A stretch of DNA of 64,000 nt from DASUPK01 sp963774305 (GCA_963774305.1 CAVZEM010000011.1:1-64000), one strand, 5' to 3'; shown: positions 45,671 to 55,346, counted from the stretch's first letter. The notes: generated from the letters alone by a model not told the origin. Made by a program: numbers and translations.

Positions 45671-47113
45671 CTCCTCTCGCAGCCTGTCCGGCTCGATCAC
45701 CGCGTCGACAACCAGCTCGGAGGCGAGGTGGAGGATGTCGATGTCCTCGGAGTACTCCTCACGCTTCTCCCTGACGAAGCGCTCACGCTGCTCCGGATCC
45801 TCTATCTCCTGGATCTGGTTGAAGAAGACGGCGTTGATCGCCGCCTCCGGCCCCATCACGGCGATCTGCGCCTGCGGGAAGGCGAGGCAGGCGTCGGGCT
45901 CGAACGCCGGCCCGGCCATCGCGTAGAGCCCCGCGCCATAGGCCTTGCGGACGACCACCGAGAGCTTCGGGACGGTCGCCTCGGAGACGGCGCTGATCAT
46001 CTTGGCGCCGTGGCGGATGATCCCCTGGCGCTCGACGTCCTTGCCGATCATGAAACCGGGCACGTCCGCCAGGAAGAGCAGCGGGACGTTGAAGGCGTTG
46101 CAGGTCATGATGAATCGGGCGGCCTTGTCCGCCGAGTCGACGAAGAGCACGCCGCCCTTCACCTTCGGCTGGTTGGCGACGATCCCGATCACGCGACCAT
46201 CGAGCCGGGCGTAGCCGACCACGATCTCCTTCGCCCAGCTGGCGTGCACCTCGAGGAAGGAGTCCGCGTCGACGACGGCGCGGATCAACTCCTCGACATC
46301 GAAGGGATCCTTCTCGTCGGAGGGCACGATCTCCGAGACGGCCGGCATGTCCTCGGGCTCCGCGGGAGGCGCCGCCGGGGGCTCCTCCCGCCAGTTCGCC
46401 GGCATGTAGGCCAGGTAGCTGCGGGCGAGGTCAATCGCGTCCTCGTCGGTCTTGCTCAGGAAGTGCCCGCATCCCGAGACGGAGGTGTGCATGCGGGCGC
46501 CGCCCATCTCCTCGAGGGTGGTCTTCTCGCCGATCACCATCTCCGCCATCCGCGGCGAGCCCAGGTACATCGAGGCGTTGCCGTCGCGCATGATCACCAC
46601 GTCGCAGAAGGCGGGGATGTAGGCACCGCCGGCGGCGCTGGGACCGAAGAGCAGGCAGATCTGGGGCACCTGGCCGGATAGACGAACCTGGTTGTGGAAG
46701 ATGTGGCCCGCTCCGCGCCGGCCGGGGAACATGCGCACCTGCTCCGTGATGCGCGCGCCGGCCGAGTCGACCAGATAGACGATCGGCACCTGGTTGGTCA
46801 GGGCCCGCTCCTGAATCCGCAGAATCTTCTCGACCGTCTTCGGCCCCCATGAGCCGGCCTTCACGGCCGGATCGTTGGCCATCAGCGCGACGGGGCGACC
46901 TCCGACGGTCCCCATGCCGGTGACGACGCCGTCGGCCCCGAGACCCTCCTGCTCCCAGTTCGCGAGCAGCCCCTCCTCCGCCAGCGAGTCTGGGTCCAGC
47001 AGCCTCTCGACGCGCTCGCGCACGGGCAGCTTCTCCTGCTCGACGACCTTCTTCCGGTGCCGTTCAGGACCCCCCTCCAGCGCGGCGTCGAGGGCCGCCC
47101 TGACGTCGCTCAC
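45593..47113 (-). CDS. Acyl-CoA carboxylase beta subunit (carboxyltransferase)
   Basis: 506 residues, GTG start. Carboxyltransferase of a biotin-dependent acyl-CoA carboxylase: VTGMGTVGGRPVALMANDP, SAGARITEQV, FGPSAAGGAYIPAFCDVV, FMIGKDVERQGIIRHGAKM, VRKAYGAGLYAMAG. The AGGAY variant points to the methylcrotonyl-CoA side of the family rather than propionyl-CoA, fitting leucine catabolism with HMG-CoA lyase nearby, but substrate is uncertain. The biotin carboxylase/BCCP subunit is not in the window. Confidence 0.88.
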   Translation of the reverse strand: MSDVRAALDAALEGGPERHRKKVVEQEKLPVRERVERLLDPDSLAEEGLLANWEQEGLGADGVVTGMGTVGGRPVALMANDPAVKAGSWGPKTVEKILRIQERALTNQVPIVYLVDSAGARITEQVRMFPGRRGAGHIFHNQVRLSGQVPQICLLFGPSAAGGAYIPAFCDVVIMRDGNASMYLGSPRMAEMVIGEKTTLEEMGGARMHTSVSGCGHFLSKTDEDAIDLARSYLAYMPANWREEPPAAPPAEPEDMPAVSEIVPSDEKDPFDVEELIRAVVDADSFLEVHASWAKEIVVGYARLDGRVIGIVANQPKVKGGVLFVDSADKAARFIMTCNAFNVPLLFLADVPGFMIGKDVERQGIIRHGAKMISAVSEATVPKLSVVVRKAYGAGLYAMAGPAFEPDACLAFPQAQIAVMGPEAAINAVFFNQIQEIEDPEQRERFVREKREEYSEDIDILHLASELVVDAVIEPDRLREELVRRYALASTKDRSFATRRNPVTPA

Positions 47114-47129
47114 AACCGCCCCGGGTCGA

Positions 47130-47892
47130 TCAGGTCCGAGCCTCCTGCTCGGACTCGGCGTCGACGATCTCGGTCTCCTCGGACGGTGCCTCCGCATCCT
47201 CGTCCTGCTCGGCGTCGAACTCGTCCTCTTCCTCGTCCTCGCGGGCGAGCGGATCGAGCTCGTCGGGCTTCTCGAACGGGTCGGATCCGGGCTCCGGCCT
47301 GTGCTCGGTGACCGCGCCGGTCAGCTTGCCGCTGAGTTCCTCGGTATCGGCGAGCACGTCGTTCCGGCGTCGGACGAGGTCAGCGATCACGGCCTCGATG
47401 TCCTCGCGGCGCTGCGTGCCCTCCTCGACGATCCGGCGCGCCTGAGCCTCGGCGGTCGCGATCGTCTCCCGCGCGTCCTCCTCGGCCTGCCGGCGGGTGG
47501 CCGCGGCCTCCTCCTCGGCCGCCTGCCGGGTCTGCTGCGAATAGGCGTCGGCGGAGGTCCGCGTCTCGCTCGCGTAGGTGTCGGCCTCGGTACGGGTCTC
47601 CGCGGCCTGCATGTTCGCCGTGTTGACCGTGCCCGTGGCCTCCTCCTCGGCCTCGGCCCGAATCTGCTGCGGCGCTCTCCTCGGCCTGGGCGAGAATCGC
47701 ACCGGTCCGCTGCCCCACGCGCTCCAGCTCGCGCTTCACGGTGTCGGACCGCGACTCGTCGCCCGCTCCGGTCTCGAGCCAGTCCGCGAGCCGCGCCAGG
47801 AACTTCTCAACCTCCTGCTTGTCGTAGCCCCGTCGGGACGATGGGAACGTGGCGTTGCGGATGCGGTCGAGGCTGGTCTGGTCGACAGGCAT
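47130..47892 (-). CDS. DivIVA-domain coiled-coil protein (frameshifted)
   Basis: N-terminal DivIVA motif (IRNATFPSSRRGYDKQEVEK, FLARLADWLE) then a long Glu/Ala/Arg coiled coil (EEDARETIATAEAQARRIVE) and an acidic tail. A single-base shift near 47680 splits the coding sequence into two frames; joined, it gives about 253 residues. DivIVA/Wag31-type proteins organise polar growth or septation at membranes. Family clear; the break looks like sequence error. Confidence 0.8.
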
Positions 47893-47918
47893 GCGTGCAG
47901 TTTCCTCCTTGAGCTGAC

Positions 47919-48803
47919 CTAGTTCCCGGCGTCCACCGGGACGGGCACATCGCCGGAGTAATCGTAGAACCCCTTACCCGACTTGCGGCCAAAGTCCCCC
48001 GCATCGACCATCTTCTTGAGCGTGTCGGGCGCGGCGAAGCGCTCCTCACCGTAGGCGTCGACCATCACGTCCGCAATCGCGACCAGTGTGTCGAGCCCGA
48101 CGAAGTCGGCCAGGGTCAGCGGTCCCATCGGGTGAGAAGCCCCGGCCATCATGCCGGTGTCGATGTCCTCGATCGAGCCGACCCCCTGCTCGTGTGCCCG
48201 GATTGCGTCGAGCATGTATGGGACCAGGAGCCGGTTCACGATGAATCCCCGGTTGTCGCCGGCGGCGACCGTCGTCTTCCCGAGCTTCTCGCCGATCTCG
48301 AAGCCGAGGTCGACGGCATCGTCAGCGGACTTCTCGGCGCGGACGACCTCCAGCAGCGGCATCACCTGAGGCGGGTTGAAGAAGTGGAGCCCGATCATCT
48401 TCTCGGGCCGTTCGGTTGCGTCCGCCTGCGTGGCGACCGACAGCGACGAGGTGTTGGTGGCGAGGTAAGCGTCGTCCTTGACGAGCTCATCGACCTCGCG
48501 CCACATCTCGAGCTTGCGGTCGAGGTCCTCGGTGATCGCCTCGATCACGAGGTCGCAGTCGGCGAGGTCCGCGTAGTCGAGTGTCGGCGTGATGCGGCCC
48601 CGCACGGCGTCCGCCTCCGACTGCTCCATCTTGCCCTTCTCGACCGCTCGCGCAAGCTGCTTCTCGATCTTGGCCATACCCTTGTCAAGCGGCGCCTGAT
48701 CGATCTCGCGCACCACGACGTCCCAGCCCTGCTGTGCGCAGATCTGAGAGATCCCATGGCCCATGAGCCCGCAGCCCAGGACGCCGACCTTGCTGATCGC
48801 CAT
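47919..48803 (-). CDS. 3-hydroxybutyryl-CoA dehydrogenase
   Basis: 294 residues. NAD-binding motif VGVLGCGLMGHGISQICAQQ, ITEDLDRKLEMWREVD, TNTSSLSV, catalytic His in GLHFFNPPQVMPLLEV and GFIVNRLLVPYMLDAI. Oxidises 3-hydroxyacyl-CoA (beta-oxidation) or runs in reverse. Resembles mycobacterial FadB2/PaaH-type single-domain enzymes. Part of the minus-strand acyl-CoA group. Confidence 0.93.
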   Translation of the reverse strand: MAISKVGVLGCGLMGHGISQICAQQGWDVVVREIDQAPLDKGMAKIEKQLARAVEKGKMEQSEADAVRGRITPTLDYADLADCDLVIEAITEDLDRKLEMWREVDELVKDDAYLATNTSSLSVATQADATERPEKMIGLHFFNPPQVMPLLEVVRAEKSADDAVDLGFEIGEKLGKTTVAAGDNRGFIVNRLLVPYMLDAIRAHEQGVGSIEDIDTGMMAGASHPMGPLTLADFVGLDTLVAIADVMVDAYGEERFAAPDTLKKMVDAGDFGRKSGKGFYDYSGDVPVPVDAGN

Positions 48804-48920
48804 AGTTTGCTCCCTCTCTTGATGTGAGGGCGCGCGTCAGCGCGACCCGTCTAAATGAAGTTTGGCGGCGGGGAGCATAGGGGCCGCAACCACCTAAGGT
48901 GTCGCGGGTTTCTGATCCGA

Positions 48921-50417
48921 ATGAGCTGGGGCAGACGACACGGGGCCGGCTTCACTCTTGCTGCGCTTTTCGCGGCCATCCTCGCCTGGGCGGTCGCCGC
49001 GGCGCCCGCGCACGCCTCTGCCAAGTGCGACAGGGCCTGTCAGGCCGGCAGGCTGGCCCACAAGCAGAAGCTCGCCCTCCTGCGCCAGCGGAACAAGCTG
49101 CAGAAGCGGCCGAACGTCATCGTCATCGACACCGACGACATGAACGCGACGGACATGTTCGTGATGCGCAACACCCTCAGCCTGCTGGGCGCGCACGGCA
49201 CGACCTTCCAAAACAGCTACGTCTCCTACCCGCTCTGCTGTCCCTCCCGGGCGACCTTCCTGACCGGGCAGTACGCGCACAACCACCATGTGCTCACGGA
49301 CCAGCGCTTCGGCGACCTCGACAGCTCGAACACGCTCGCCGTCTGGCTGCGGCGCGCCAAGTACCGAACCGCGATGGTCGGGAAGTACCTGAACGGCTAC
49401 GGCATCACCGATCCGCGCCTGATCCCTCAGGGATGGACGCAGTGGTACGCGCTCACCGGCGGCACCGAGCAGCATCGCTACGGCTTCAAGCTCAACGAGA
49501 ACGGCAAGGTCTTCCACTACGGCCGGAAGCCCAGCAACTACATCGACTACGTCCTCGACTCGAAGGTGAACGCGGTGCTGAAGCAGTGGGCGATCAGCCC
49601 GAAGCCCTTCTTCATCTACTACAACCCGAACAACCCCCACGGCGAGGCGGGCACGCCCATCTGGTCGACTCGGGATCCGGAGCCGGCCCCCCAGTACCTG
49701 GGCGCGTTCGGGGACATCACCGCCCCGCATCCGCCGAACTTCGACGAGGCGAACGTCTCGGACAAGCCGCAGCAGATCCAGGACATCCCGCATCTCTCGG
49801 ACAGCCAACTCGCCGACATCGACCGCCGCTACCGGGGCCAGCTCGAGAGCCTCCTCTCCGTCGATGACGAGGTCAAGAGGATCTTCGGGCTGGTGCGCAA
49901 GTACGGCGACAAGCGGAAGACCTTCTTCATCTTCACCTCGGACAACGGGCTAGAGATGGGAGCGCACCGGATCGAGTTCAAGAACTTCCTCTATGAGGAG
50001 GGCGAGCGCGTCCCGCTCATCATCCGCGGCCCCGGCTTCCCGGTGAACGCGACACGCGACCAGCTGGTCGCGAACATCGACCTGGCGCCGACGATCACGG
50101 CGCTCACCGGGGCCCAGCCGGCCCGAGTCATGGACGGTATTCCGCTCCTGCCCCTCGCCAAGGACCCGGCCGATGGGGCGAACCGCGACATCCTCTTCGA
50201 GAGCCCCGATGTCGGCACCTATGGGATTCGCGAGGGCCCGTGGAAGTACAACCTCTGGAACAACGGGGACGAGGAGCTCTACAACCTCGACGACGACCGC
50301 TTTGAGCTCACCAATCTGCTGCACGGCTCGCCGACGCCGCAGGAAATCGCGATCCGCAATCAGCTCAACGCGCGTCTGCTGCAGCTCAAGACCTGCAACG
50401 GCGCCAGCTGCCAGTAA
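48921..50417 (+). CDS. Secreted sulfatase
   Basis: 498 residues from ATG at 48921, the start that puts a signal peptide first (FTLAALFAAILAWAVAAAPA, HAS). Metal site NVIVIDTDDM, formylglycine motif PLCCPSRATFLTGQ, VGKYLNGYG, NPNNPHGEAG, FTSDNGLEMGAHRIE, C-terminal EELYNLDDDRFELTNL. Similar to the sulfatase at 36.1 kb but with a distinct insert region. Probably scavenges sulfate from polysaccharides. Confidence 0.88.
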   Translation: MSWGRRHGAGFTLAALFAAILAWAVAAAPAHASAKCDRACQAGRLAHKQKLALLRQRNKLQKRPNVIVIDTDDMNATDMFVMRNTLSLLGAHGTTFQNSYVSYPLCCPSRATFLTGQYAHNHHVLTDQRFGDLDSSNTLAVWLRRAKYRTAMVGKYLNGYGITDPRLIPQGWTQWYALTGGTEQHRYGFKLNENGKVFHYGRKPSNYIDYVLDSKVNAVLKQWAISPKPFFIYYNPNNPHGEAGTPIWSTRDPEPAPQYLGAFGDITAPHPPNFDEANVSDKPQQIQDIPHLSDSQLADIDRRYRGQLESLLSVDDEVKRIFGLVRKYGDKRKTFFIFTSDNGLEMGAHRIEFKNFLYEEGERVPLIIRGPGFPVNATRDQLVANIDLAPTITALTGAQPARVMDGIPLLPLAKDPADGANRDILFESPDVGTYGIREGPWKYNLWNNGDEELYNLDDDRFELTNLLHGSPTPQEIAIRNQLNARLLQLKTCNGASCQ

Positions 50418-50444
50418 GTGGGGCGGCCGCTCGTGGCCGCGACC

Positions 50445-50831
50445 TCATGGCGAAGCCGGGGAGGCTTCCTCGAGCTTCTTCTGCATCGCCTCCGCCAGGG
50501 CGTGCATGCCGCTCATCGGGCGGACGTAGACGGCCATGTCGTTGATCCGGCCCTCGGCGTCGAAGTGCAGGAGGTCGATCCCGTCGAGTTCCCGGTCGCC
50601 GACCCGCGCGCTGAACATGAGGGTCGCCGTGCCGCCCGTCTCCACCTGATCGGTGTAGCGGAAGTCCTCGAACACCTGGACGACCGCGCTGAGCAGCACC
50701 GCGACCGCGTCACGGCCCTCGTACTGCTTGAAGACCACGGGGCTCCGGAAGGTGACGTCCTCGGTGAAGAGATCGTCGATCGCGGAGAAGTCCTTCGACT
50801 CGGCGGCGGCACGAAAGCGATCGCTCTGCAT
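50445..50831 (-). CDS. SnoaL-like/NTF2-fold protein
   Basis: 128 residues: FRAAAESKDFSAIDDLFTED, EGRDAVAVLLSAVVQVFEDF, GIDLLHFDAEGRINDMAVYV and RPMSGMHALAEAMQKKL. Third SnoaL-fold protein in the window. Lies immediately after HMG-CoA lyase on the same strand (10 bp), so co-transcription is likely. No catalytic assignment. Confidence 0.8.
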   Translation of the reverse strand: MQSDRFRAAAESKDFSAIDDLFTEDVTFRSPVVFKQYEGRDAVAVLLSAVVQVFEDFRYTDQVETGGTATLMFSARVGDRELDGIDLLHFDAEGRINDMAVYVRPMSGMHALAEAMQKKLEEASPASP

Positions 50832-50840
50832 GTCGGCACC

Positions 50841-51758
50841 CTACCGGTGCCAGTCGACCGGGCCCGCCGTGAGCAGGTGGGCCCCGAGCGGCCTGCCGAG
50901 AACCTTCTGGGCCTCGGTGGCCGCCGCGATCAGCTTCGCCAGGTCCACCCCGGTCTCGACGTCCATCTCCTCGAGCATCGAGACGAGATCCTCGGTCGAG
51001 ATGTTCCCGGTCGAACCCGGGGGCACCGGACAGCCGCCGAGCTCGCCGAATGAGCTCTCGAACGAGTCAATGCCCTGCTCCAGCGCAGCCAGCACGTTGG
51101 CCAGGCCCTGCCCGCGGGTGTTGTGGAAGTGCGCCGTCAGCTCCACGCCACCGAGGCGGCCGCGCGCCTCTGAGAAGAACTCGCCGACCTGGCGCGGATT
51201 CGCCATCCCGGTGGTGTCGCCGAAGGCGATCTCCTCGCAGCCAGCGCCCTCGAGCCGCTCCGCGATCTCGAAGACGCGTTCGGGCGGCACCTCTCCCTCG
51301 TAGGGGCAGCCGAAGCTGGTCGAGATCACACCCTCGCAGCGCAGCCCGGCCTCCCGGGCGGCGGCGATCGTTCCCTCCAGGTCCACGAGCGACTCCCCGG
51401 TCGTCCGGTTGACGTTCTTCTGGTTGTGCGTCTCGGAGGCGGAGAGGAAGAAGTTCGCCTCCTGGAAGCGATCGCGGAACTCGAGCGCATTCTCGAGTCC
51501 CTTGCGGTTCGGGATCAACACCGAGTAGGCGACGCCGTCACGCGGCTCGAAGCGAGTGAGCACCTCGGCGGCGTCGGCGAGCTGCGGAATCACATCGGGC
51601 CGGACGAACGAGGTCAGCTCGATGCGCCCCAGGCCGGCCTCGCCGAGCAGCCCGATCAGCCGCACCTTCTCCTCGGTGGGGATCACCTCGGGCTCGTTCT
51701 GGAACCCGTCGCGGGGCCCGACCTCGCGGATGCGGACCGCCTTCGGAAGCTCGGCCAT
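50841..51758 (-). CDS. Hydroxymethylglutaryl-CoA lyase
   Basis: Cleaves HMG-CoA to acetoacetate and acetyl-CoA. 305 residues, TIM barrel. IREVGPRDGFQNEPEVIPTE carries the catalytic Arg/Asp, LTSFVRPDVIPQLADAAEVL, FGDTTGMANP, HFHNTRGQGLAN with metal His residues, and FGELGGCPVPPGSTGN with the conserved Cys. Final step of leucine catabolism, matching acetoacetyl-CoA synthetase and the carboxyltransferase nearby. Confidence 0.92.
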   Translation of the reverse strand: MAELPKAVRIREVGPRDGFQNEPEVIPTEEKVRLIGLLGEAGLGRIELTSFVRPDVIPQLADAAEVLTRFEPRDGVAYSVLIPNRKGLENALEFRDRFQEANFFLSASETHNQKNVNRTTGESLVDLEGTIAAAREAGLRCEGVISTSFGCPYEGEVPPERVFEIAERLEGAGCEEIAFGDTTGMANPRQVGEFFSEARGRLGGVELTAHFHNTRGQGLANVLAALEQGIDSFESSFGELGGCPVPPGSTGNISTEDLVSMLEEMDVETGVDLAKLIAAATEAQKVLGRPLGAHLLTAGPVDWHR

Positions 51759-51785
51759 GCTTTTCAGCCTAGCCAGGAGGCTCGG

Positions 51786-52163
51786 TCAGCCCTGGTCGCC
51801 GGTGACCGAGCCGATCTCGATCACGCGACGCTCGTGAGTGCCGACACCGATCGTGCGGTCGCCTTCCTTGACCTCAACGTCGAAGCGGAGCTTGCGATCG
51901 TCGACGACTTCGTGGAGCTTGGCGTGGACCGTGCAGGTCTGGCCCTCTGCCGCGGCCGAGACGTGCTTGACACAGACCTCGAAGCCGACCGTCGCCTTGC
52001 CGTCCTCGAGGTTCTCGAGGGAGAGGACCGCGGCGGTGCGCTCCATCATCCCGATCATTCCCGGCGTCGAGAGCACGCTCGCGCCGATGGTGCCGCCTAC
52101 GTCCGTCATCAGCCGGCCCTCGACGACGAACTCGTCGGTGCGTTCAACCCCGGGCTCCATCAA
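51786..52163 (-). CDS. FlK-like hot-dog thioesterase
   Basis: 125 residues. STPGMIGMMERTA and CVKHVSAAAEG preserve Thr, Glu and His positions like the catalytic triad of fluoroacetyl-CoA thioesterase FlK; the rest is a typical hot-dog strand pattern (KLRFDVEVKEGDRTIGVGTH). Hydrolyses a small acyl-CoA; substrate not assigned. Confidence 0.8.
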   Translation of the reverse strand: MMEPGVERTDEFVVEGRLMTDVGGTIGASVLSTPGMIGMMERTAAVLSLENLEDGKATVGFEVCVKHVSAAAEGQTCTVHAKLHEVVDDRKLRFDVEVKEGDRTIGVGTHERRVIEIGSVTGDQG

Positions 52164-52206
52164 CGCTTCGCCTCCTCAGCTTCGCTTCGGGGGGCTTCGC
52201 GAATCA

Positions 52207-52947
52207 TCAGCCGACCATCCCCATCCCGCCGGAGACGCCGATGCACTCGCCGGTCACGTAGGAGGAATCGTCCGAGCAGAGGAACGCGACCGCCGCCGCG
52301 ACCTCCTCGGGCTGCCCCAGCCGCTTCAGCTGGGTGCCCGACTTCATCGTCTCGATGATCTTCTCCCCGATCTCGCCGAACTCCTTGGCCGCCATCAGCA
52401 GCGGGGTCTCGATCGGGCCGGGCGCGATCGCGTTGGCGGTGATCCCGAAGCGAGCGCCCTCGCGCGCCATCACCTTGGTGAAGGCGATCACGCCGCCCTT
52501 GGCGGCGGAGTACACGGCGGAGCCCTTCGACCCGACGCGGCCGGCCTCCGAGGCGATGCTGACGATCCGCCCATAGCCCGCCTCCTGCATGCCGGGCAGA
52601 GCTGCGTATGTGCAGTTGAGGACGCCACGCAGGTTCACCCCGATCACCTTCTCCCACTGCTCGGGGGTGGTCTGCGTGAAGAAACCGAACTCGTCCGTCC
52701 CGGCGTTGTTCACCAGGATGTCGATCGGAGAGCCGGCGCTGTCGACGGCGGCCTGAGCGGAGCCAAGGTCGGTGACGTCCAACTCGATCGCGAGCCCGGA
52801 GATCTCCCCGGCCACCTCAGTGGCCGCCTCCAGGTTGAGATCGCCGATCGTCAAGTCGGCGCCCTCGGCGGCGAGCCGGCGCGCGATCGCGGCGCCGATG
52901 CCACTGGCGCCGCCCGTGACCAGCGCCTTCTTGCCCTCGAGCCTCAT
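52207..52947 (-). CDS. Short-chain dehydrogenase/reductase
   Basis: 246 residues, classical SDR: KALVTGGASGIGAAIARRLA (NAD(P) binding), LVNNAGTDEF, SIASEAGRVGSKGSAVYSAA with catalytic Ser and YxxxK (YSAAK), and APGPIETPLL. The acidic residue after strand 2 (IGDLN) suggests NAD preference. FabG- or hydroxyacyl-CoA-dehydrogenase-like; substrate unknown. Stop lies 43 bp upstream of the thioesterase start. Confidence 0.9.
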   Translation of the reverse strand: MRLEGKKALVTGGASGIGAAIARRLAAEGADLTIGDLNLEAATEVAGEISGLAIELDVTDLGSAQAAVDSAGSPIDILVNNAGTDEFGFFTQTTPEQWEKVIGVNLRGVLNCTYAALPGMQEAGYGRIVSIASEAGRVGSKGSAVYSAAKGGVIAFTKVMAREGARFGITANAIAPGPIETPLLMAAKEFGEIGEKIIETMKSGTQLKRLGQPEEVAAAVAFLCSDDSSYVTGECIGVSGGMGMVG

Positions 52948-52991
52948 GGGACCCGGCAGCCTATTCCGGCCGAGGTGTAGCTTGCTCGCCG

Positions 52992-53675
52992 GTGGCAAAG
53001 CCAATTCCGATCATCGGTGGCACCGGCGCGCTCGGTTACGGGCTTGCCGTCCGCTGGGCGCAGGCCGGAGAACAGATCGTGATCGGCTCGCGAAAGGCCG
53101 AGCGGGCGGCTGAGGCGGCCGAGCGTGTGCGGTCCGCAACCGACGGCGCCGAGGTCGAGGGACTGGAGAACGGCGAAGCGGCCGGCCGGGGTCCGATCGT
53201 GTTCCTCACGGTTCCGTTTCGCGCCCAGTCAGAGACCCTCACCAGCCTCAAGGAGGTGCTCAGCGAGGGACAGATCCTGGTCGACTGCACAGTCCCGACC
53301 GCCGCGTCGATCAGCGGCAAGGCCTCTCGAACCGTGGGCGTTTGGCAGGGCTCGGCCGCACAACAAGCCGAGGAGATGGTGCCTGACGGCGTCACGGTGA
53401 TCTCGGCGCTCCACACCATGAGCGCCGCCGCCCTCGCCGAGGGTGACGCGATCGACGAGGACGTTCTGATCTGCGGCGACAAGAAGGCGGACAAGGCGCG
53501 CGTCGCCGCGCTGGTCGAGCGGATCGAAGGGCTGCGCGCCGTGAACGCCGGCCCGTTGGAGATGGCCCGCATCGCCGAGACGCTCACTCCCCTGCTGATT
53601 GCCATCAACGTCCGCTACAAGTCGCGAGCAGGGATCAGGATCACCGGGCTGCCGGAGGAAAACCCCTGGAAGTGA
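52992..53675 (+). CDS. F420-dependent NADP reductase (Fno/NpdG type)
   Basis: 227 residues, GTG start. Transfers hydride between F420H2 and NADP. Rossmann motif IPIIGGTGALGYGLAVRWA, NADP phosphate-binding IGSRKAERA, VFLTVPFRAQSETL, a VISALHTMSAAALAE segment, C-terminal MARIAETLTPLLIAIN. Its stop overlaps the cofD start, so this user of F420 is produced together with the biosynthetic genes. Confidence 0.9.
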   Translation: MAKPIPIIGGTGALGYGLAVRWAQAGEQIVIGSRKAERAAEAAERVRSATDGAEVEGLENGEAAGRGPIVFLTVPFRAQSETLTSLKEVLSEGQILVDCTVPTAASISGKASRTVGVWQGSAAQQAEEMVPDGVTVISALHTMSAAALAEGDAIDEDVLICGDKKADKARVAALVERIEGLRAVNAGPLEMARIAETLTPLLIAINVRYKSRAGIRITGLPEENPWK

Positions 53676-54605
53676 CCCGGGCAGTCGTCCTCGCCGGAGG
53701 CACTGGCGGGGCGAAGCTCGCCGTAGGGATGCAGGAACTACTCGGCGAGGGCCTGTCCGTGATCGCGAACACCGCCGACGACATCGAGATCGCGGGTGTC
53801 GACGTCTCCCCCGACCCGGACCTGATCACCTACTGGCTGAGCGGGGAGATCGACGAGGAGCGCGGCTGGGGAATCAAGGACGACTCGTTCGTCGTCTTCG
53901 ATCGCCTGGTCAAGCTCGGTAGGCCCGACTGGTTTCGCCTCTCCGACCGCGACCTCGCCACCTGCCTCTATCGCAAGGAGTTCATCGCCGAGGGCGGTCG
54001 GCGCACCGATGCGCAGGCGCAGATCACGCGCGGCGCTGGGCGTGGGGGCCGCCGTGCTCCCGATGTGCGAGGAGCCCGTGCGGACACGGGTCAGGACGGC
54101 CGACGGCTGGCGGGGCCTGCAGCAGTACCTGGTCGCCGAGCGCGCCGAGGCCCCGGTCGAGGAGGTTCGGGTCGAGGGCATCGGCGAGGCGACGCCCACA
54201 CCGGAGGTACTGGAGGCGATCGCCGGCGCCGACGCGATCGTGGTCGGCCCCTCGAACCCCGTGATCTCGATCGGCCCGATCGTCGCAATGCCCGCCGTGC
54301 GGGAGGCGATGGCGGCCTCCGCCGCGCCCGTTGTCGCCGTCAGCCCCTATGTGGCCGGGCAGGTCGTCAAGGGACCGACCGACCTCTTCATGCGCGCCGT
54401 GGGCCGCCCGTCGACCGCCGCGGGCGCCGCATCCCTGTATGAGGGGCTGCTCGACGGCATGATCTGCGACCCCGAGGACCCCGATCCGCCACCGGAGGGG
54501 ATCAGGGTGATGAGCTGCCCCACCTTCATGGAGGGACGTGCGGGCAGGCGCGAGCTCGCCGAGCGAACCCTCGAGTTCGCCTCGACGCTCAGGCAGCAGG
54601 CCTAA
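53672..54605 (+). CDS. cofD: 2-phospho-L-lactate transferase CofD/FbiA (frameshifted)
   Basis: Transfers the phospholactyl (or phosphoenolpyruvyl) group to FO. GTG start. VVLAGGTGGAKLAVGMQEL, VIANTADDIEIAGVDVSPDP, DLATCLYRKEF in one frame; then GVGAAVLPMCEEPVRTRV, ADAIVVGPSNPVISIGPI, KGPTDLFMRAVG in another. A single extra base near 54030 (cgcggcgctggg) accounts for the break; corrected length about 310 residues, normal for the family. Since the neighbours cofC, cofE and fno look intact, an assembly error is likelier than loss. Confidence 0.88.
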
Positions 54606-54656
54606 ATCCGCCGGAACTGGCTATATCCCGCGCCTTACCCGGTAGCCTGACCATCC

Positions 54657-55346
54657 GTGGGGGCGGATCCCAACAACTTGCACACGACCGCGATCGTTCC
54701 GGTGAAGGGGCTTTCGGTCGCCAACGGGCGACTCGACGGCACGCTGTCCGCGGACGAGCGCAACCAGCTCGCCGAGGCCCTCTTCCTCGACCTGATCGTG
54801 AAGCTGCCCCGCAGCCGCTGCATCGACGACGTCCTGGTAGTCACGGCCGACCCCTCGATCGCGCGTCAGGTGCGCTGGTTCGGGCACAAGGTCCTGATCC
54901 AGGAGGCCGACGAGGGTCATTCGGAGGCGGCCTCAGCCGGAGCGCGGGCCGCCATGGCCGACGGGGCTCAGCGCGTGGCGATGCTGCCGGTGGATTGCCC
55001 GATGCTCGACATCGAGGAGCTCGACGCCCACGTCGGGCGCTCTCCCAGAACCGTCCTGATCGTTCCCGACCGCCACGGGACCGGTACCAACGGCCTCGTG
55101 CTCGCTCCCCCCGACGTCTTCCTCCCCGCCTTCGGGCCGGATAGCTGCGCCCGGCACGTGAGCCGGGCACGGGCATCGGGGATCAGCTTCGCTCTCGAGG
55201 AGGTCGAGTCCATGGGAATCGACCTCGATACGTCCGAGGACTACTCGCTGCTGCGCGACCGCCTGCTGCTCGACCCGCAGCCGGCTCCACGCACGGCCAA
55301 GGTCCTGTGGGAGCTCGGCGAGCGCACCCAGCCGACTGCCGCCTGA
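54657..55346 (+). CDS. cofC: 2-phospho-L-lactate (PEP) guanylyltransferase CofC/FbiD
   Basis: 229 residues, GTG start. Nucleotidyltransferase producing the GDP-activated three-carbon unit for CofD. TTAIVPVKGLSVANGRLDG with the Lys, RNQLAEALFLDLIVKL, VLLPVDCP-like AMLPVDCPMLDIEELD, LIVPDRHGTGTNGLVL. Overlaps cofE. In actinobacteria FbiD is reported to use phosphoenolpyruvate. Confidence 0.9.
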   Translation: MGADPNNLHTTAIVPVKGLSVANGRLDGTLSADERNQLAEALFLDLIVKLPRSRCIDDVLVVTADPSIARQVRWFGHKVLIQEADEGHSEAASAGARAAMADGAQRVAMLPVDCPMLDIEELDAHVGRSPRTVLIVPDRHGTGTNGLVLAPPDVFLPAFGPDSCARHVSRARASGISFALEEVESMGIDLDTSEDYSLLRDRLLLDPQPAPRTAKVLWELGERTQPTAA

